Shown: positions 15,539 to 23,331 of the stretch, piece after piece
Layout: every line of letters starts with the position of its first letter
Numbering within the stretch: position 1 is the stretch's first letter
NCBI GenBank assembly: GCA_023391895.1
Contig: JAEWAC010000267.1
Location: 1-35,837 of the forward strand
DNA from: Bacteroidota bacterium
Lineage (GTDB): Bacteria > Bacteroidota > Bacteroidia > Chitinophagales > Chitinophagaceae
DNA length: 35,837 bases
Direction of reading: 5' to 3'
Translations under genes and position numbers: made by a program
The notes under the pieces: generated by a model
Databases searched by the model: none
Seen by the model: only the letters and a program-made list of their open reading frames with translations
Told to the model about the DNA's origin: nothing

Positions 15539-15567
15539 AAAAAAACTGTACCCTAAAGATACAGTTT
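15539..15567 (-). terminator. Terminator-like hairpin abutting the DUF6728 start
   Basis: On the minus strand AAACTGTA and TACAGTTT form an 8-bp stem around a 9-nt loop, followed by a run of seven T residues that ends at the ATG of the DUF6728 gene. It fits a rho-independent terminator for the small gene upstream (15593 to 15796) or a leader attenuator for DUF6728. Confidence 0.65.
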
Positions 15568-15592
15568 ATCGAAAAAAGGTTCAGTTAAATCG

Positions 15593-15796
15593 TCAGGGTG
15601 CCGGTGTCCGGCGTGCGTTTTCCCCTTTTTTAGAAGACGGGCCCCGCATGTGTACACTTTCCGGTGAAATAATACCGCTGATGTTTGCTTTTTTTGTCTT
15701 GCGCTTGCGCTGTCCGCCTTTTTTGCTCAGGGCACCTTCAGCCGGATTAGACAAAAATTCAAAGTGTACGAACAGTTTACCAAAAAAAGTTTTCAT
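15593..15796 (-). CDS. Hypothetical basic small protein (67 aa)
   Basis: The start is taken at MKTFFGKLFVHFEFLSNPAEG; an ATG two codons earlier is possible. The middle is very basic (SKKGGQRKRKTKKAN) followed by ISGIISPESVHMRGPSSKKGENARR, so nucleic-acid binding or an exposed tail is conceivable, but no family is recognised. A terminator-like hairpin follows its stop on the same strand, supporting transcription. Coding status is moderate. Confidence 0.45.
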   Translation of the reverse strand: MKTFFGKLFVHFEFLSNPAEGALSKKGGQRKRKTKKANISGIISPESVHMRGPSSKKGENARRTPAP

Positions 15797-16061
15797 TGTC
15801 ATCTCGTGTTATAGGTTATTGGACTATTATCAAAGCCAAAAGTTAATTTTTATTTCCAGCTTTTACAAGCAGTTTTGCTTAACTTTTGCTTAAACGTGGA
15901 CCACACTTGCCGCCGGTTAAGTAAGCCTGAAAAATAGCAGTTAAAAAAACGAAATCAAACAAACTTAAAATTTCCTGTCTTAATCTAAATACCTAAAAAA
16001 TTTAAAAATTGGCCCGTTGAGTAAAAACACTTACCCCTGCTTGACAAAGGTCAACGGACGG

Positions 16062-16919
16062 TTAAGGAATGAACTTGAAATTAGAGTCTTCCAGCTTTTG
16101 CAACTGGTGCATCATCGATTCTTCCGGCGATTTCATGCTGTTATAGCGGAGCCGCAGTGCCGCCGCATAGCCATCCAGGTCGGGAAACAAGCTGGCCCGG
16201 TTGAGGTTCATGCGCTGCAGGTCGCGCAGCACTTCTTTTTGCAGCGAAGCCGGCAGTTCAATTTTAATGACGGCCTTACCAATTTCATCGCCTAAAAACT
16301 GCAACTGCTGCATAAAGGGCTCGTACGAGTTGCCGGTACTTACAAAAATGGATTGCTGCAGGGAGTAGCGGCGGTTCATCCGGAAGGGTTCTACCGGAAA
16401 AATCAAACGGAACTGGTTGGCCAAAAAGATCTTTTCAAAAAGGGCTTCGTTGACCAGGTGGTTGGCGGCCTCCAGTTCTTTTGAAAAATGGGCAGATAAG
16501 ATTTCGGTTGACCGAAGCTTTAAAAAATTGACATTGATGGCCCAAACGGCGATATGGCGGTCCTCCTGGCCGCCGCACACTTCAAAAGCAAAAAAGGCGG
16601 CAATAAAAGGCGACTTGGAAAAATCCAGCAGGCGGGTGGGTGCCCCGTGGTGCTGCATCAGCGCCAGCCACTCAATGAGGTGCTCCGGCAACTGGTCTTT
16701 GGTTAAATAGTTGCGGGCACCGCGCTGAAATTCCGAAAGGAAATCGGCTTCTATCCCATTGTATAATTTAATAAAGTCGGTGCGCTCAATGGCATTCATC
16801 AGCTCCCAGCCCGCATTGCGCTGCCCCCGGAACGCCCAGTTTTCCGACAGGTCTTCGGTAAACTTTTTAAACTCACTCCACTGGCGAAGCACCACCGTTG
16901 TATAAACACTGTCTTGCAT
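16062..16919 (-). CDS. FRG-domain protein
   Basis: The protein (285 aa from the second Met, MQDSVYTTVVLRQWSEF) carries the FRG domain (PF08867), named for its FRG motif and seen here as WAFRGQRNAGWELMNAIERT near residue 28. The family's second block, EWLALMQHHGAPTRLLDFSKSPFIAAFFAFE, is also intact. FRG proteins occur often in accessory and defence-related regions; the biochemical activity is not established. No signal peptide or membrane segment is seen, so it is probably cytosolic. It stands alone, with no partner gene nearby. An alternative start 10 codons earlier (16949) exists. Confidence 0.88.
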   Translation of the reverse strand: MQDSVYTTVVLRQWSEFKKFTEDLSENWAFRGQRNAGWELMNAIERTDFIKLYNGIEADFLSEFQRGARNYLTKDQLPEHLIEWLALMQHHGAPTRLLDFSKSPFIAAFFAFEVCGGQEDRHIAVWAINVNFLKLRSTEILSAHFSKELEAANHLVNEALFEKIFLANQFRLIFPVEPFRMNRRYSLQQSIFVSTGNSYEPFMQQLQFLGDEIGKAVIKIELPASLQKEVLRDLQRMNLNRASLFPDLDGYAAALRLRYNSMKSPEESMMHQLQKLEDSNFKFIP

Positions 16920-17127
16920 GCACCCATATGCATAAAAATTTTGCGCCAACTTGCGACCGCGTCATTTGAAAAAACCGCATTTTATTGTATTTTTAAATAG
17001 CCACCACCTTTTGAAACGCTGATAAAAATTTTCAAATCATCAATTGCTGTTTAATTGATCTGATACCTTTTAGCCTGAACCCCGTTTAAGCTAAAGCAGC
17101 GCCTGTATTGGTTAAAATTGACCCTGT

Positions 17128-17400
17128 ATGAGCCAGTCTTTCTCCACCAATGTTTTTGTCAGAGGGGCCGTTGTTTTTTATGGTGTTTTGTGTACCGAAC
17201 CGGGTATTTATCTGCTGACCCTGCAACACTGCCGCCTGCCAACCAACCCGCCTCCTGCACAGTTGCGCATTTACCGCAATAACGAAGGCAACTGGACCTG
17301 CTTGGACCAGGTAGCGGATGAGTTTGCATTTATAGCCACAGAAATCGGCAAAAGAATACAACTGCCGGCCGTTCTTGCGCCTAAAGACCTTAGCCACTAA
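17128..17400 (+). CDS. Hypothetical protein (90 aa)
   Basis: No family is recognised. The sequence (MSQSFSTNVFVRGAVVFYGVLCTEPGIYLLTLQHC..., then a Pro-rich NPPPAQLRIYRN, then LDQVADEFAFIATEIGKRIQLP) has a plausible folded composition with an aliphatic N-terminal half. There is no clear signal peptide. The downstream gap (17401 to 17796) holds one copy of the dispersed motif and no other gene. Confidence 0.5.
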   Translation: MSQSFSTNVFVRGAVVFYGVLCTEPGIYLLTLQHCRLPTNPPPAQLRIYRNNEGNWTCLDQVADEFAFIATEIGKRIQLPAVLAPKDLSH

Positions 17401-17427
17401 TCCAGAGAACCCGGCCGCACTTACAAA

Positions 17428-17446
17428 GCTTTTAAAAGGCCCATAC
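17428..17446 (-). repeat. Dispersed ATATGGG-type motif, copy
   Basis: The minus strand reads GTATGGGCCTTTTAAAAGC, a diverged copy of the recurring motif, in the gap upstream of the small paralogue pair. Confidence 0.4.
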
Positions 17447-17796
17447 GCTTATCAATCATCTATTATTTTCACTTCTGACTGCCTTTATTCTTCCAGGAAT
17501 GGTTACCGCTTTAATGCCTGCCTGCTTGATGCATCAATCAATAGTCACAACCGCATAGGTGGGTTACAAAACAGCGCGGCATCCTTATACCAGCACACGT
17601 TGGCATGAACCATTGCGGCCAATCATGAGCCCTTCCTGTTATGTCAACAACAATAAAATCTGCCACACATAAGTTTTATTCTGCATACACATCCTAATAG
17701 TAATCACTTAGTCTTTAAAGGTGGCTTATTTTCTAATGTGTTTTTTGTTCAAATGGCACCGGGTTTGTGACACCTTTCGTTTCACAAAAGCCGGTT

Positions 17797-18048
17797 ATGA
17801 CGCTTCATCGCTTCAAAGCTCTTAGTCATGCAAAACAACGTTGGTGGATACTGGAAAGAAGCAATTATATCAGCCAGCGCCAAACAGAAGATTTTACCGT
17901 TTTCCTATTCCAGCTGGCGAGCTTTTATATCGAAGTCTTTTTTCACAACGACAACGAAGAAGTTTTGCAGATCAAAAGCTTTGGCAGTACCGATGGCCTG
18001 GACCCCTATCTTGAAGAAATCAGCTTGTATCAACTTTTTAAAATATAG
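17797..18048 (+). CDS. Small paralogue family member 1 (83 aa)
   Basis: This is one of four related small proteins in the window. The start is taken at MTLHRFKALSHAKQRWW, which aligns with the MTL starts of the others; an upstream ATG at 17767 would add 10 residues. Shared features are the MTL-x-x-[FY] start, the central [LF]-[YF]-Q-x-x-x-FYxEVF[FY] block (here LFQLASFYIEVFFH) and the C-terminal block FGSTDGLDPYLEEISLYQLF. No signal peptide or membrane segment is present. Gene 2 of the family starts 5 bp after its stop, so the two are probably co-transcribed. Function is unknown. Confidence 0.7.
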   Translation: MTLHRFKALSHAKQRWWILERSNYISQRQTEDFTVFLFQLASFYIEVFFHNDNEEVLQIKSFGSTDGLDPYLEEISLYQLFKI

Positions 18049-18053
18049 TAGTT

Positions 18054-18269
18054 ATGACGCTTCGTGATTTTATTTGTCTGAGTGATGCCGGAAAAGATGA
18101 AGCCGTAGAGTTTAAAGGTGAAAGGCTTACCGAGAAACTGGTTCCCGGTCACAAGGTGGTTCTGTACAAGATCGACAACTTTTTTGTAGAAGTGTATTAC
18201 GATTTAAAGCATGAGGTAGTGCGCCGTTTTAAAGGTTGCACCAGATCCGACCTTTTATACAACGGGTAA
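18054..18269 (+). CDS. Small paralogue family member 2 (71 aa)
   Basis: The protein begins MTLRDFICLSDAGKDEAVEF and has the family core VVLYKIDNFFVEVYYD. It is shorter than its relatives: the LDPYLE-type C-terminal block is replaced by FKGCTRSDLLYNG, suggesting divergence or truncation. It follows member 1 by 5 bp and is followed by a strong terminator, so the pair is a two-gene operon. Confidence 0.7.
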   Translation: MTLRDFICLSDAGKDEAVEFKGERLTEKLVPGHKVVLYKIDNFFVEVYYDLKHEVVRRFKGCTRSDLLYNG

Positions 18270-18294
18270 ACCCACTGGTAGAGTACCGTGCCAT

Positions 18295-18319
18295 AACCCG
18301 ATCATGGATCGGGTTTTTT
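18295..18319 (+). terminator. Rho-independent terminator after paralogues 1 and 2
   Basis: AACCCGATC and GATCGGGTT form a perfect 9-bp stem with an ATG loop, followed by a T-run on the plus strand. Confidence 0.88.
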
Positions 18320-18588
18320 CATGCCTGCATGGCCGCTCAAGACCAGAAAGAAAAAAACGAAGGACTGTTTTAATAAAGATCGGCAATGGTTTTTCTCGCC
18401 TGTTTAGTAAAAAATGGAACGCCTAGGCTTTAACCGGTGCCCCTTTATACAAGGTAACAACCCGCCACTGCCTCTTGATGACCGCAGTAAATTAACCCGG
18501 AAAAGGCGCTGCTTTAAACTGTACTGCCGGTATAAAGCGCAACAGTGCTCCCGCCTGTGACAGATGCCAGGGACCGAAGATGGAAAAA

Positions 18589-18816
18589 TTATTCGGAAAT
18601 GGCCCAGCCCCGCTGCTTGAAAAAACCCACCAGGCGGGGATATGGTACAGGAGCTGCCTGCTCCTGCAGGAACACTTGCGCCAGAAACTCTTCGCACCGG
18701 GCCAGGGTGCGGTCAACAATACCTTCACCGGGTTTTACCCTCAGGGGCTTTACGCTTACTTTTTCACCGTCATAGGTTACTTCAATTTCCAATGGCTTCT
18801 TTACTGCACGAAACAT
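18589..18816 (-). CDS. Hypothetical protein (75 aa)
   Basis: No family is recognised. The start is taken at MFRAVKKPLEIEVTYDGEKVSVKPLRV, which reads like a beta-rich domain; a longer frame up to 18927 exists but its first 37 residues look less coding-like. The C-terminal half (GIVDRTLARCEEFLAQVFLQEQ) is probably helical. The next small minus-strand gene lies 120 bp upstream (18936 to 19214); both have the feel of conserved cytosolic proteins of Chitinophagaceae. Confidence 0.5.
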   Translation of the reverse strand: MFRAVKKPLEIEVTYDGEKVSVKPLRVKPGEGIVDRTLARCEEFLAQVFLQEQAAPVPYPRLVGFFKQRGWAISE

Positions 18817-18935
18817 ACACTCAGTTTTATCATTAGGTATTATGGAACCAAAGAAAGTACCATGATTTTTTAAAGAAAGATCAATGGGCTTTGGCAGTGG
18901 CCGCAAAACCTCCGGCCACCGGCCCACTGATCAGC

Positions 18936-19214
18936 TTATTCACCCGCGGGGTGGCTGCCATCCCGTTTCCTGGAATCCAGCAGGGGCTTTACTTTTATTT
19001 CCACAGCGTACCCCAGATCGTCTACCAGCCTGCGGTCGGCCATATCGCTTACCCAGTGCCTTCCCTCCCGTACCAGTGTGATCCGTTCCGGGGGTGTGTG
19101 CTCCGGGCTTCCTTTATACTCTGCCAGTCGGGCATTACAAACACCGTTATTCTCTATCGACACTTCGTAGTGTGCTAATTTACCATCATGCAACACAGCT
19201 GCTACTACCTCCAT
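18936..19214 (-). CDS. Hypothetical protein (92 aa)
   Basis: No family is recognised. The start is taken at MEVVAAVLHDGKLAHYEVSIENNGVCNARL. The order of an apparent beta-sheet N-terminus, a charged linker (KGSPEHTPPERITLVREGRHW) and a segment MADRRLVDDLGYAVEIKVKP looks like a real small protein. An earlier in-frame ATG at 19244 is less likely. It may be co-transcribed with the 75-aa gene downstream. Confidence 0.55.
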   Translation of the reverse strand: MEVVAAVLHDGKLAHYEVSIENNGVCNARLAEYKGSPEHTPPERITLVREGRHWVSDMADRRLVDDLGYAVEIKVKPLLDSRKRDGSHPAGE

Positions 19215-19331
19215 ATCACTACAATTTTTAATGCAGTGGTTCAAAGATGGTGCCTTTCTTACAACCGCTCTTTAACCCACTCATACTCAACCCCCAATAG
19301 ACCCATTTTTGCCCCACAAGTGCGGCTAGAC

Positions 19332-19350
19332 TGTTTCAAAAACCCATATA
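19332..19350 (-). repeat. Dispersed ATATGGG-type motif, copy
   Basis: The minus strand reads TATATGGGTTTTTGAAACA, a good copy of the first 14 positions of the consensus. Confidence 0.55.
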
Positions 19351-19426
19351 CCGCCCCTAACCCTTCATCCACTTACGGGTCTGCTACTATTGTAATAACG
19401 GCATTTTAGGGGAGGAAAACATTATT

Positions 19427-19447
19427 AATTTCTTAAAAAACCCATAT
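19427..19447 (-). repeat. Dispersed ATATGGG-type motif, copy
   Basis: The minus strand reads ATATGGGTTTTTTAAGAAAT, close to consensus. The surrounding gap (19245 to 19766) otherwise holds only a 23-codon frame from 19464 (MATVNVKKAIERGNVF...), which is too short to call. Confidence 0.6.
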
Positions 19448-19766
19448 AAGTATCAGGAAATCCATGGCAACTGTCAACGTTAAAAAAGCCATAGAAAGAG
19501 GTAATGTTTTCTTAACCGTTGGTGCAGACAGGTAAGCCGGCCGTGTGCTTTGTTAACAACAAGTAAAAATGGATTTTTAAAGTAAAACCCATGGCTGAGG
19601 CAAGAAGGCTACCCGGCACAGAAAAGCAATTGCCAGCTAAAACTGGGTAAAACTCTACGCGGAATCCACATTAACAGAACAGGCAAGCCAGCGACAGCTC
19701 CTGCTTGCAAGAGGAATTAAACCTTTGTATGTTTATTGCAGTCCATAATGCGTCAACCAACCTTAT

Positions 19767-20015
19767 ATGACACTGCAAGAATATAAAACGCTACAGCTAG
19801 ACGAACAAGCCAGTTTTCTCAGCCATACCGGAATTTCTATAGGCGAAAGAAAAGTAGGCCCTTACCTGATTGCCCTCTACCAGGTAGAAGGTTTTTATGT
19901 GGAAGTATTTTATGACCGGGAAAGTTTACAGATGGTAAAACTGGTCAGCTTTTACAGCACAGCTTTACTGGAACCCTACCTGAAAACCATTGACATCAGC
20001 AGTTTAGTGGATTAA
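19767..20015 (+). CDS. Small paralogue family member 3 (82 aa)
   Basis: The protein begins MTLQEYKTLQLDEQASFL, has the family core ALYQVEGFYVEVFYD at residues 37 to 51 and the full C-terminal block FYSTALLEPYLKTIDISSLVD. It is most similar to member 4 at 26741 (shared LYQVEGFY, EVFY, PYL and IDIS). It is soluble, with no signal peptide, and is apparently a single-gene unit. Function is unknown. Confidence 0.72.
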   Translation: MTLQEYKTLQLDEQASFLSHTGISIGERKVGPYLIALYQVEGFYVEVFYDRESLQMVKLVSFYSTALLEPYLKTIDISSLVD

Positions 20016-20254
20016 TGTGGCTGCTTTTACCACCCGGTTACCGGCAGTCACCACCATTCGCAGGTGCCGGAAATTAACCTGTTTTGCAGATCGTCTTTAA
20101 AGCGCAGTCCGCGTTCAATTGCTGCGGCTGTACATACCGATCATCCACCAGCAGCATTGGCCAAAAACCGCCTGTTTACTGGCGTATCTGCCTTCTGCCT
20201 ATCCTTTCCACTGTGGCGGCAGCATCTGCCTACCAGCACTGATTTCACCTGGGC

Positions 20255-20270
20255 CATATGGGTTTTTAAG
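20255..20270 (+). repeat. Dispersed ATATGGG-type motif, copy
   Basis: CATATGGGTTTTTAAG lies about 80 bp upstream of the chosen start of the BON-domain gene. Confidence 0.55.
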
Positions 20271-20348
20271 CCAAAGAATACGCCTGAAAGGCACAGTTTT
20301 TACAGTACATCCTTGTCCAACCTATTTATTCATTTTAAACATCAGGTT

Positions 20349-21245
20349 ATGGCAGACTATAATCGTAACAGAAGCAATCCCTACGCTGGTTCCAGATCAG
20401 ATTGGGACCAGGACAGAAGAAGGTCTGATCGTGAAGGCTATTACGATCGGGACCGCAATTACGGGCAGGCCAGCTACCAGTCGGAATATGATAACAACCG
20501 CGATGAAGATTTCGGCAATTACGAAAGCAGGTATGGCTCCGCCGGATATGGCAACAACTATGAAAATGAATATAGCCGGGAAGGATACGGAACCGCCGGA
20601 AGCAGCAATTACGGCAGCTACAGTGGCAACCCGTACAGAAGAGAAAGTGATTACAACCGCGACTACCGCAATACCGGCTACGGCGATGAATTTGGCGCGC
20701 CGGAAGCATTCAGGGGCAACCGCGACTATTACCGCGGTGGCTATGGCTACATGGGTGGATTTGACTACCGCATAGCCGACGAAGACCGCAACCGCAATAG
20801 GGGAAGGCGGTATGGCAGCAGCAACAACCGTGGCCGCGAAGAGCGGGACTGGTGGGACCGCACCAAAGATGAAGTGTCCTCCTGGTTTGGCGATGACGAT
20901 GCAGAACGCAGGCGGGAAATGGATCGCAGGATGCAGGGCGAACACAAAGGAAAAGGCCCCCGGGGTTATACCCGCTCCAGCGAACGCATTAAAGAAGACG
21001 TAAGCGACCGGCTGAGTGACGATCCTTTTGTAGATGCATCCGACATTGAAATAAAAGTGGATGGCTCCGAAGTGATCTTGTCCGGAACGGTGCACAGCCG
21101 GGAAGAAAAACGCAGGGCTGAAGACATGGCAGAAGCCATTTCCGGTGTAACCAATGTACAAAACCAGCTGCGGGTAGAAAAACAACAGGAATACGCCACC
21201 ACCACGGGCACCCGCGCATCGGGCGATGCCAACAGAAGGTATTAA
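20349..21245 (+). CDS. BON-domain protein with low-complexity N-terminus
   Basis: The 298-aa product starts MADYNRNRSNPYAGSRSDWD; the frame is open back to 20064, but that extension is non-coding in character. Residues 1 to about 165 are a Tyr/Arg/Asn/Gly/Asp-rich disordered stretch. A WWDRTKDEVSSWFGDDDAERRREMDRR segment follows, and a BON domain (PF04972) occupies about residues 215 to 280 (RIKEDVSDRLSDDPFVDASDIEI ... VILSGTVHSREEKRRAEDMAEAISGVTNVQNQL). BON domains are associated with phospholipid or envelope binding and osmotic-stress proteins such as OsmY. There is no signal peptide here, so envelope location is uncertain. A strong terminator follows. Confidence 0.88.
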   Translation: MADYNRNRSNPYAGSRSDWDQDRRRSDREGYYDRDRNYGQASYQSEYDNNRDEDFGNYESRYGSAGYGNNYENEYSREGYGTAGSSNYGSYSGNPYRRESDYNRDYRNTGYGDEFGAPEAFRGNRDYYRGGYGYMGGFDYRIADEDRNRNRGRRYGSSNNRGREERDWWDRTKDEVSSWFGDDDAERRREMDRRMQGEHKGKGPRGYTRSSERIKEDVSDRLSDDPFVDASDIEIKVDGSEVILSGTVHSREEKRRAEDMAEAISGVTNVQNQLRVEKQQEYATTTGTRASGDANRRY

Positions 21246-21290
21246 TCTGCAGGATTATGAGCGGATCAATACCGCTACAACTTTCGCATA

Positions 21291-21320
21291 AAAAGCCGGC
21301 AACTGTTTTGCCGGCTTTTT
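21291..21320 (+). terminator. Rho-independent terminator after the BON gene
   Basis: AAAAGCCGGCAA and TTGCCGGCTTTT form a long perfect stem around a short loop, and the right arm runs into TTTTT. Confidence 0.9.
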
Positions 21321-21365
21321 GATATCAATGTCTGCATCCGCAATGCAGAAGGGAAAGCTTTGATA

Positions 21366-21432
21366 CGAAACTGTTATCCCTATTATGATTTGGTATTCAC
21401 CATTGACGATAGAATTGTATAAAGCTGAAAAC
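21366..21432 (+). repeat. Dispersed repeat R2, copy 1
   Basis: About 67 bp (starting CGAAACTGTTATCCCTATTA) recur with changes at 28853 to 28927, sharing TTATCCCTAT, TATTCACCATTGACGATAGA and TAAAGCTGAAAAC. It is intergenic, just after a terminator. Confidence 0.75.
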
Positions 21433-21467
21433 ACTTGAGTAAGAGTCCTTTTTACTTACCCGCAGTG

Positions 21468-21489
21468 ATATGGGTTTTTAAAACAAGTT
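21468..21489 (+). repeat. Dispersed ATATGGG-type motif, copy
   Basis: ATATGGGTTTTTAAAACAAG matches the consensus closely; it lies 40 bp past the 3' end of the receiver gene. Confidence 0.6.
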
Positions 21490-21529
21490 TATTTACCTGC
21501 CCAACGCTTCAAAACGGATACGGCCGGCT

Positions 21530-21964
21530 TTACCGCTGCACTACTTCCGATGCAGTGCAAAAGTTCAGCAGGCGTTGCACCACTTCCTGGAAAGAAGTAA
21601 AAGTAGGCGGCTTGGTAATCATTTCCGCCCCATGGCGTTTACAAAACATCCGGTCCAGCTCGCTGGCAGAAGTAGTAAATACCACCACCGGAATAGAACA
21701 AAAATTTTTATCGGATTTGATAAGGGCCAGTGTTTCTCTGCCGCTCAGCACCGGCATATTCATATCCAGTACAATAAGGCAGGGAAAACATTGGGTGTTT
21801 GAAGTCTGTTGGAGGTAGTCCAGCACTTTCCGGCCATTGTCTACTTCTATGATCGTGTGGTGGTCGTCTTCGGCACCTTGCAGCACCTCCCGCATGATCA
21901 TCAGGTCATCCGGATCGTCGTCGGCCCAAAGAATAGTATAGTGTTTTGTATGGCTGTTCTTCAT
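21530..21964 (-). CDS. Single-domain response regulator (CheY-like)
   Basis: The product of about 144 aa is a lone receiver domain. It has the acidic cluster WADDDPDD near residue 15, the phosphoacceptor Asp in CLIVLDMNMP near residue 67, the conserved Thr in VVFTTSAS and the Lys in MITKPPTF near residue 118. No output domain is present, so it works by protein contact, for example with a kinase or phosphorelay. The start is taken at the second Met (MKNSHTKHYTILWADDD); the first is two codons earlier. No kinase gene is adjacent. Confidence 0.92.
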   Translation of the reverse strand: MKNSHTKHYTILWADDDPDDLMIMREVLQGAEDDHHTIIEVDNGRKVLDYLQQTSNTQCFPCLIVLDMNMPVLSGRETLALIKSDKNFCSIPVVVFTTSASELDRMFCKRHGAEMITKPPTFTSFQEVVQRLLNFCTASEVVQR

Positions 21965-22250
21965 ATTCACAATATCTTTTACAGCAATGCACTGTAGGGG
22001 TTAAAGGGGTTTGGTCGTTAGCACGGCAAAGCTACCCTTGGCATGTTGTAACCGGCCCATTCCTTCGACGAACCGGGTCATTTAGCCGTTGAACAGGATG
22101 GCCCCGGTTTTCCTGCTCCCTTCATCCCTCAAATAAACAGGCACAAGACCGCAATACCCGTGGTTAAAAAAATCAATCATTTTTTTTCAGCAGGAACAGC
22201 TTATACTGTTATAAAAAGATGGAAAACATCATTACGGTTGCAACGGGTCC

Positions 22251-22417
22251 AGGCATAAAAAACCCAGCCTTACGGGGCTGGGCGGGAGTTCACATCTTTA
22301 GAAGATTGCAGTTTCGTTTTGGTTGGTAGTGCTAAATTACTACAGCCACCTGCGCCTGTCAACCACCAGTTGTATGAAGTGCTTAAAACAGGTGATGAAC
22401 GTCCATTCCCATTGCAC
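22251..22417 (+). repeat. Duplicated 167-bp block R1, copy 1
   Basis: This block is nearly identical to 31901 to 32068, differing at only a handful of positions. It starts with a strong hairpin (CCCAGCC / GGCTGGG) that on the minus strand is followed by a T-run. The plus frame beginning within it is open in both copies (CSFVLVGSAKLL ... NHQLYE ... GDERPFPLH), and in that frame most differences are conservative; copy 1 stops straight after PLH. It could be a remnant of a duplicated small gene or a structured RNA. The rest of the 21991 to 22504 gap has no other gene. Confidence 0.85.
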
Positions 22418-22465
22418 TAAACCGGGTGCGGATGGTTGACGAAGTCACAACATCCTGGTTCATGC

Positions 22466-22485
22466 ATATGGGCTTTTTAAGAAGT
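22466..22485 (+). repeat. Dispersed ATATGGG-type motif, copy
   Basis: ATATGGGCTTTTTAAGAAGT matches the consensus; it is intergenic between R1 copy 1 and a small minus-strand gene. Confidence 0.6.
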
Positions 22486-22504
22486 GGGGCATCGCGCCAA
22501 CTTT

Positions 22505-22747
22505 TCATTGTGAAACCAACAACAATTCCGGCCCAAACGAATAAGCCCCGGTAAACCTTTTGGAAACTGGCGCCCTGGGCGATAAGCAGCCTGGGGATTG
22601 CTCGTTTGCTTCAGCATGGGCAGGCGTGTACAAGATTGCATAAGCCGGCTCCATTTTCCGCCGCTCCGCCGGCCCGGCACAGATGCAGGTGAAGGCCGCG
22701 GCCAGGAATATAAAAAAGGACCATCTTTGAAAGACAGGGTTGCGCAT
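22505..22747 (-). CDS. Possible small secreted protein (80 aa)
   Basis: From MRNPVFQRWSFFIFLAAAFTCICAGP the first 26 residues make a plausible signal peptide, possibly with a lipobox-like TCICAG. The remainder (RRKMEPAYAILYTPAHAEANEQSPG ... SFGPELLLVSQ) has no recognised family. Overlapping frames on the same strand are of similar length, so coding status is uncertain. Confidence 0.35.
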   Translation of the reverse strand: MRNPVFQRWSFFIFLAAAFTCICAGPAERRKMEPAYAILYTPAHAEANEQSPGCLSPRAPVSKRFTGAYSFGPELLLVSQ

Positions 22748-23029
22748 GATAACTGGTTTTAAAAATGTGTACAATGCAATGGGTAACCGGGAACAAGGTT
22801 ACGCAACATAGAAACCGGCGCCTTGTGGAATGTGACGAAAAGGAAAGAAAATGTGACCAAACGCCTACAACCCAGGCAACCAGGATTGACCAACCGTTTT
22901 GCAGGTAAGGCACGCAGCTATCAATGGTTTAAATACCCATACCGATGCAAATATTTATTTAATAGCAAAATCAGGGCATATCCCGGATTCGTTCACCCCG
23001 TTGAGATCAGGTCCTATGGCCTTTTCAAC

Positions 23030-23051
23030 AACTTCTTTAAAAAGCCATATC
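23030..23051 (-). repeat. Dispersed ATATGGG-type motif, copy
   Basis: The minus strand reads ATATGGCTTTTTAAAGAAG and continues with TT. A second, weaker copy on the plus strand (CTATGGCCTTTTCAACAAC at about 23014) lies back to back with it. The gap 22748 to 23331 otherwise holds no convincing gene. Confidence 0.6.
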
Positions 23052-23159
23052 AGGTTACAAAAAGAATCTTCCCAATAAACCAGCAAGCCATAAAGCTGCT
23101 GCTTCTGAAATGGTCAAGTATAAATCGTAAGCGCATAGCTTATTGAAAAAGATCAAATA

Positions 23160-23190
23160 CAAAGGTCCAGGTTTTATACCTGGACCTTTG
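23160..23190. terminator. Perfect 13-bp inverted repeat, possible terminator
   Basis: CAAAGGTCCAGGT and ACCTGGACCTTTG pair perfectly around a TTTAT loop. No long T-run follows on either strand, so rho-independent termination is likely but not certain. It lies about 140 bp past the 3' end of the GH172 gene. Confidence 0.6.
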
Positions 23191-23331
23191 GCTTAATGGA
23201 AATTACTTTATTGCAACAAGCCGTGGAGCAGGAGGCTACGAACCGCCTCAATTTACGGCAATGGTTTTGGTCGTCAACAAGAGCGTATTAATTTTCTTTT
23301 TGTCCTTTCATGTATCGGCAACAGTTGACCC

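Noticed and set aside
20397..21185. Long minus-strand open frame opposite the BON-domain gene
   Set aside because: It mirrors the low-complexity plus-strand coding sequence; its Val/Ala/Ile/Phe repeats are an artefact of Tyr/Arg/Asn-rich codons read backwards.
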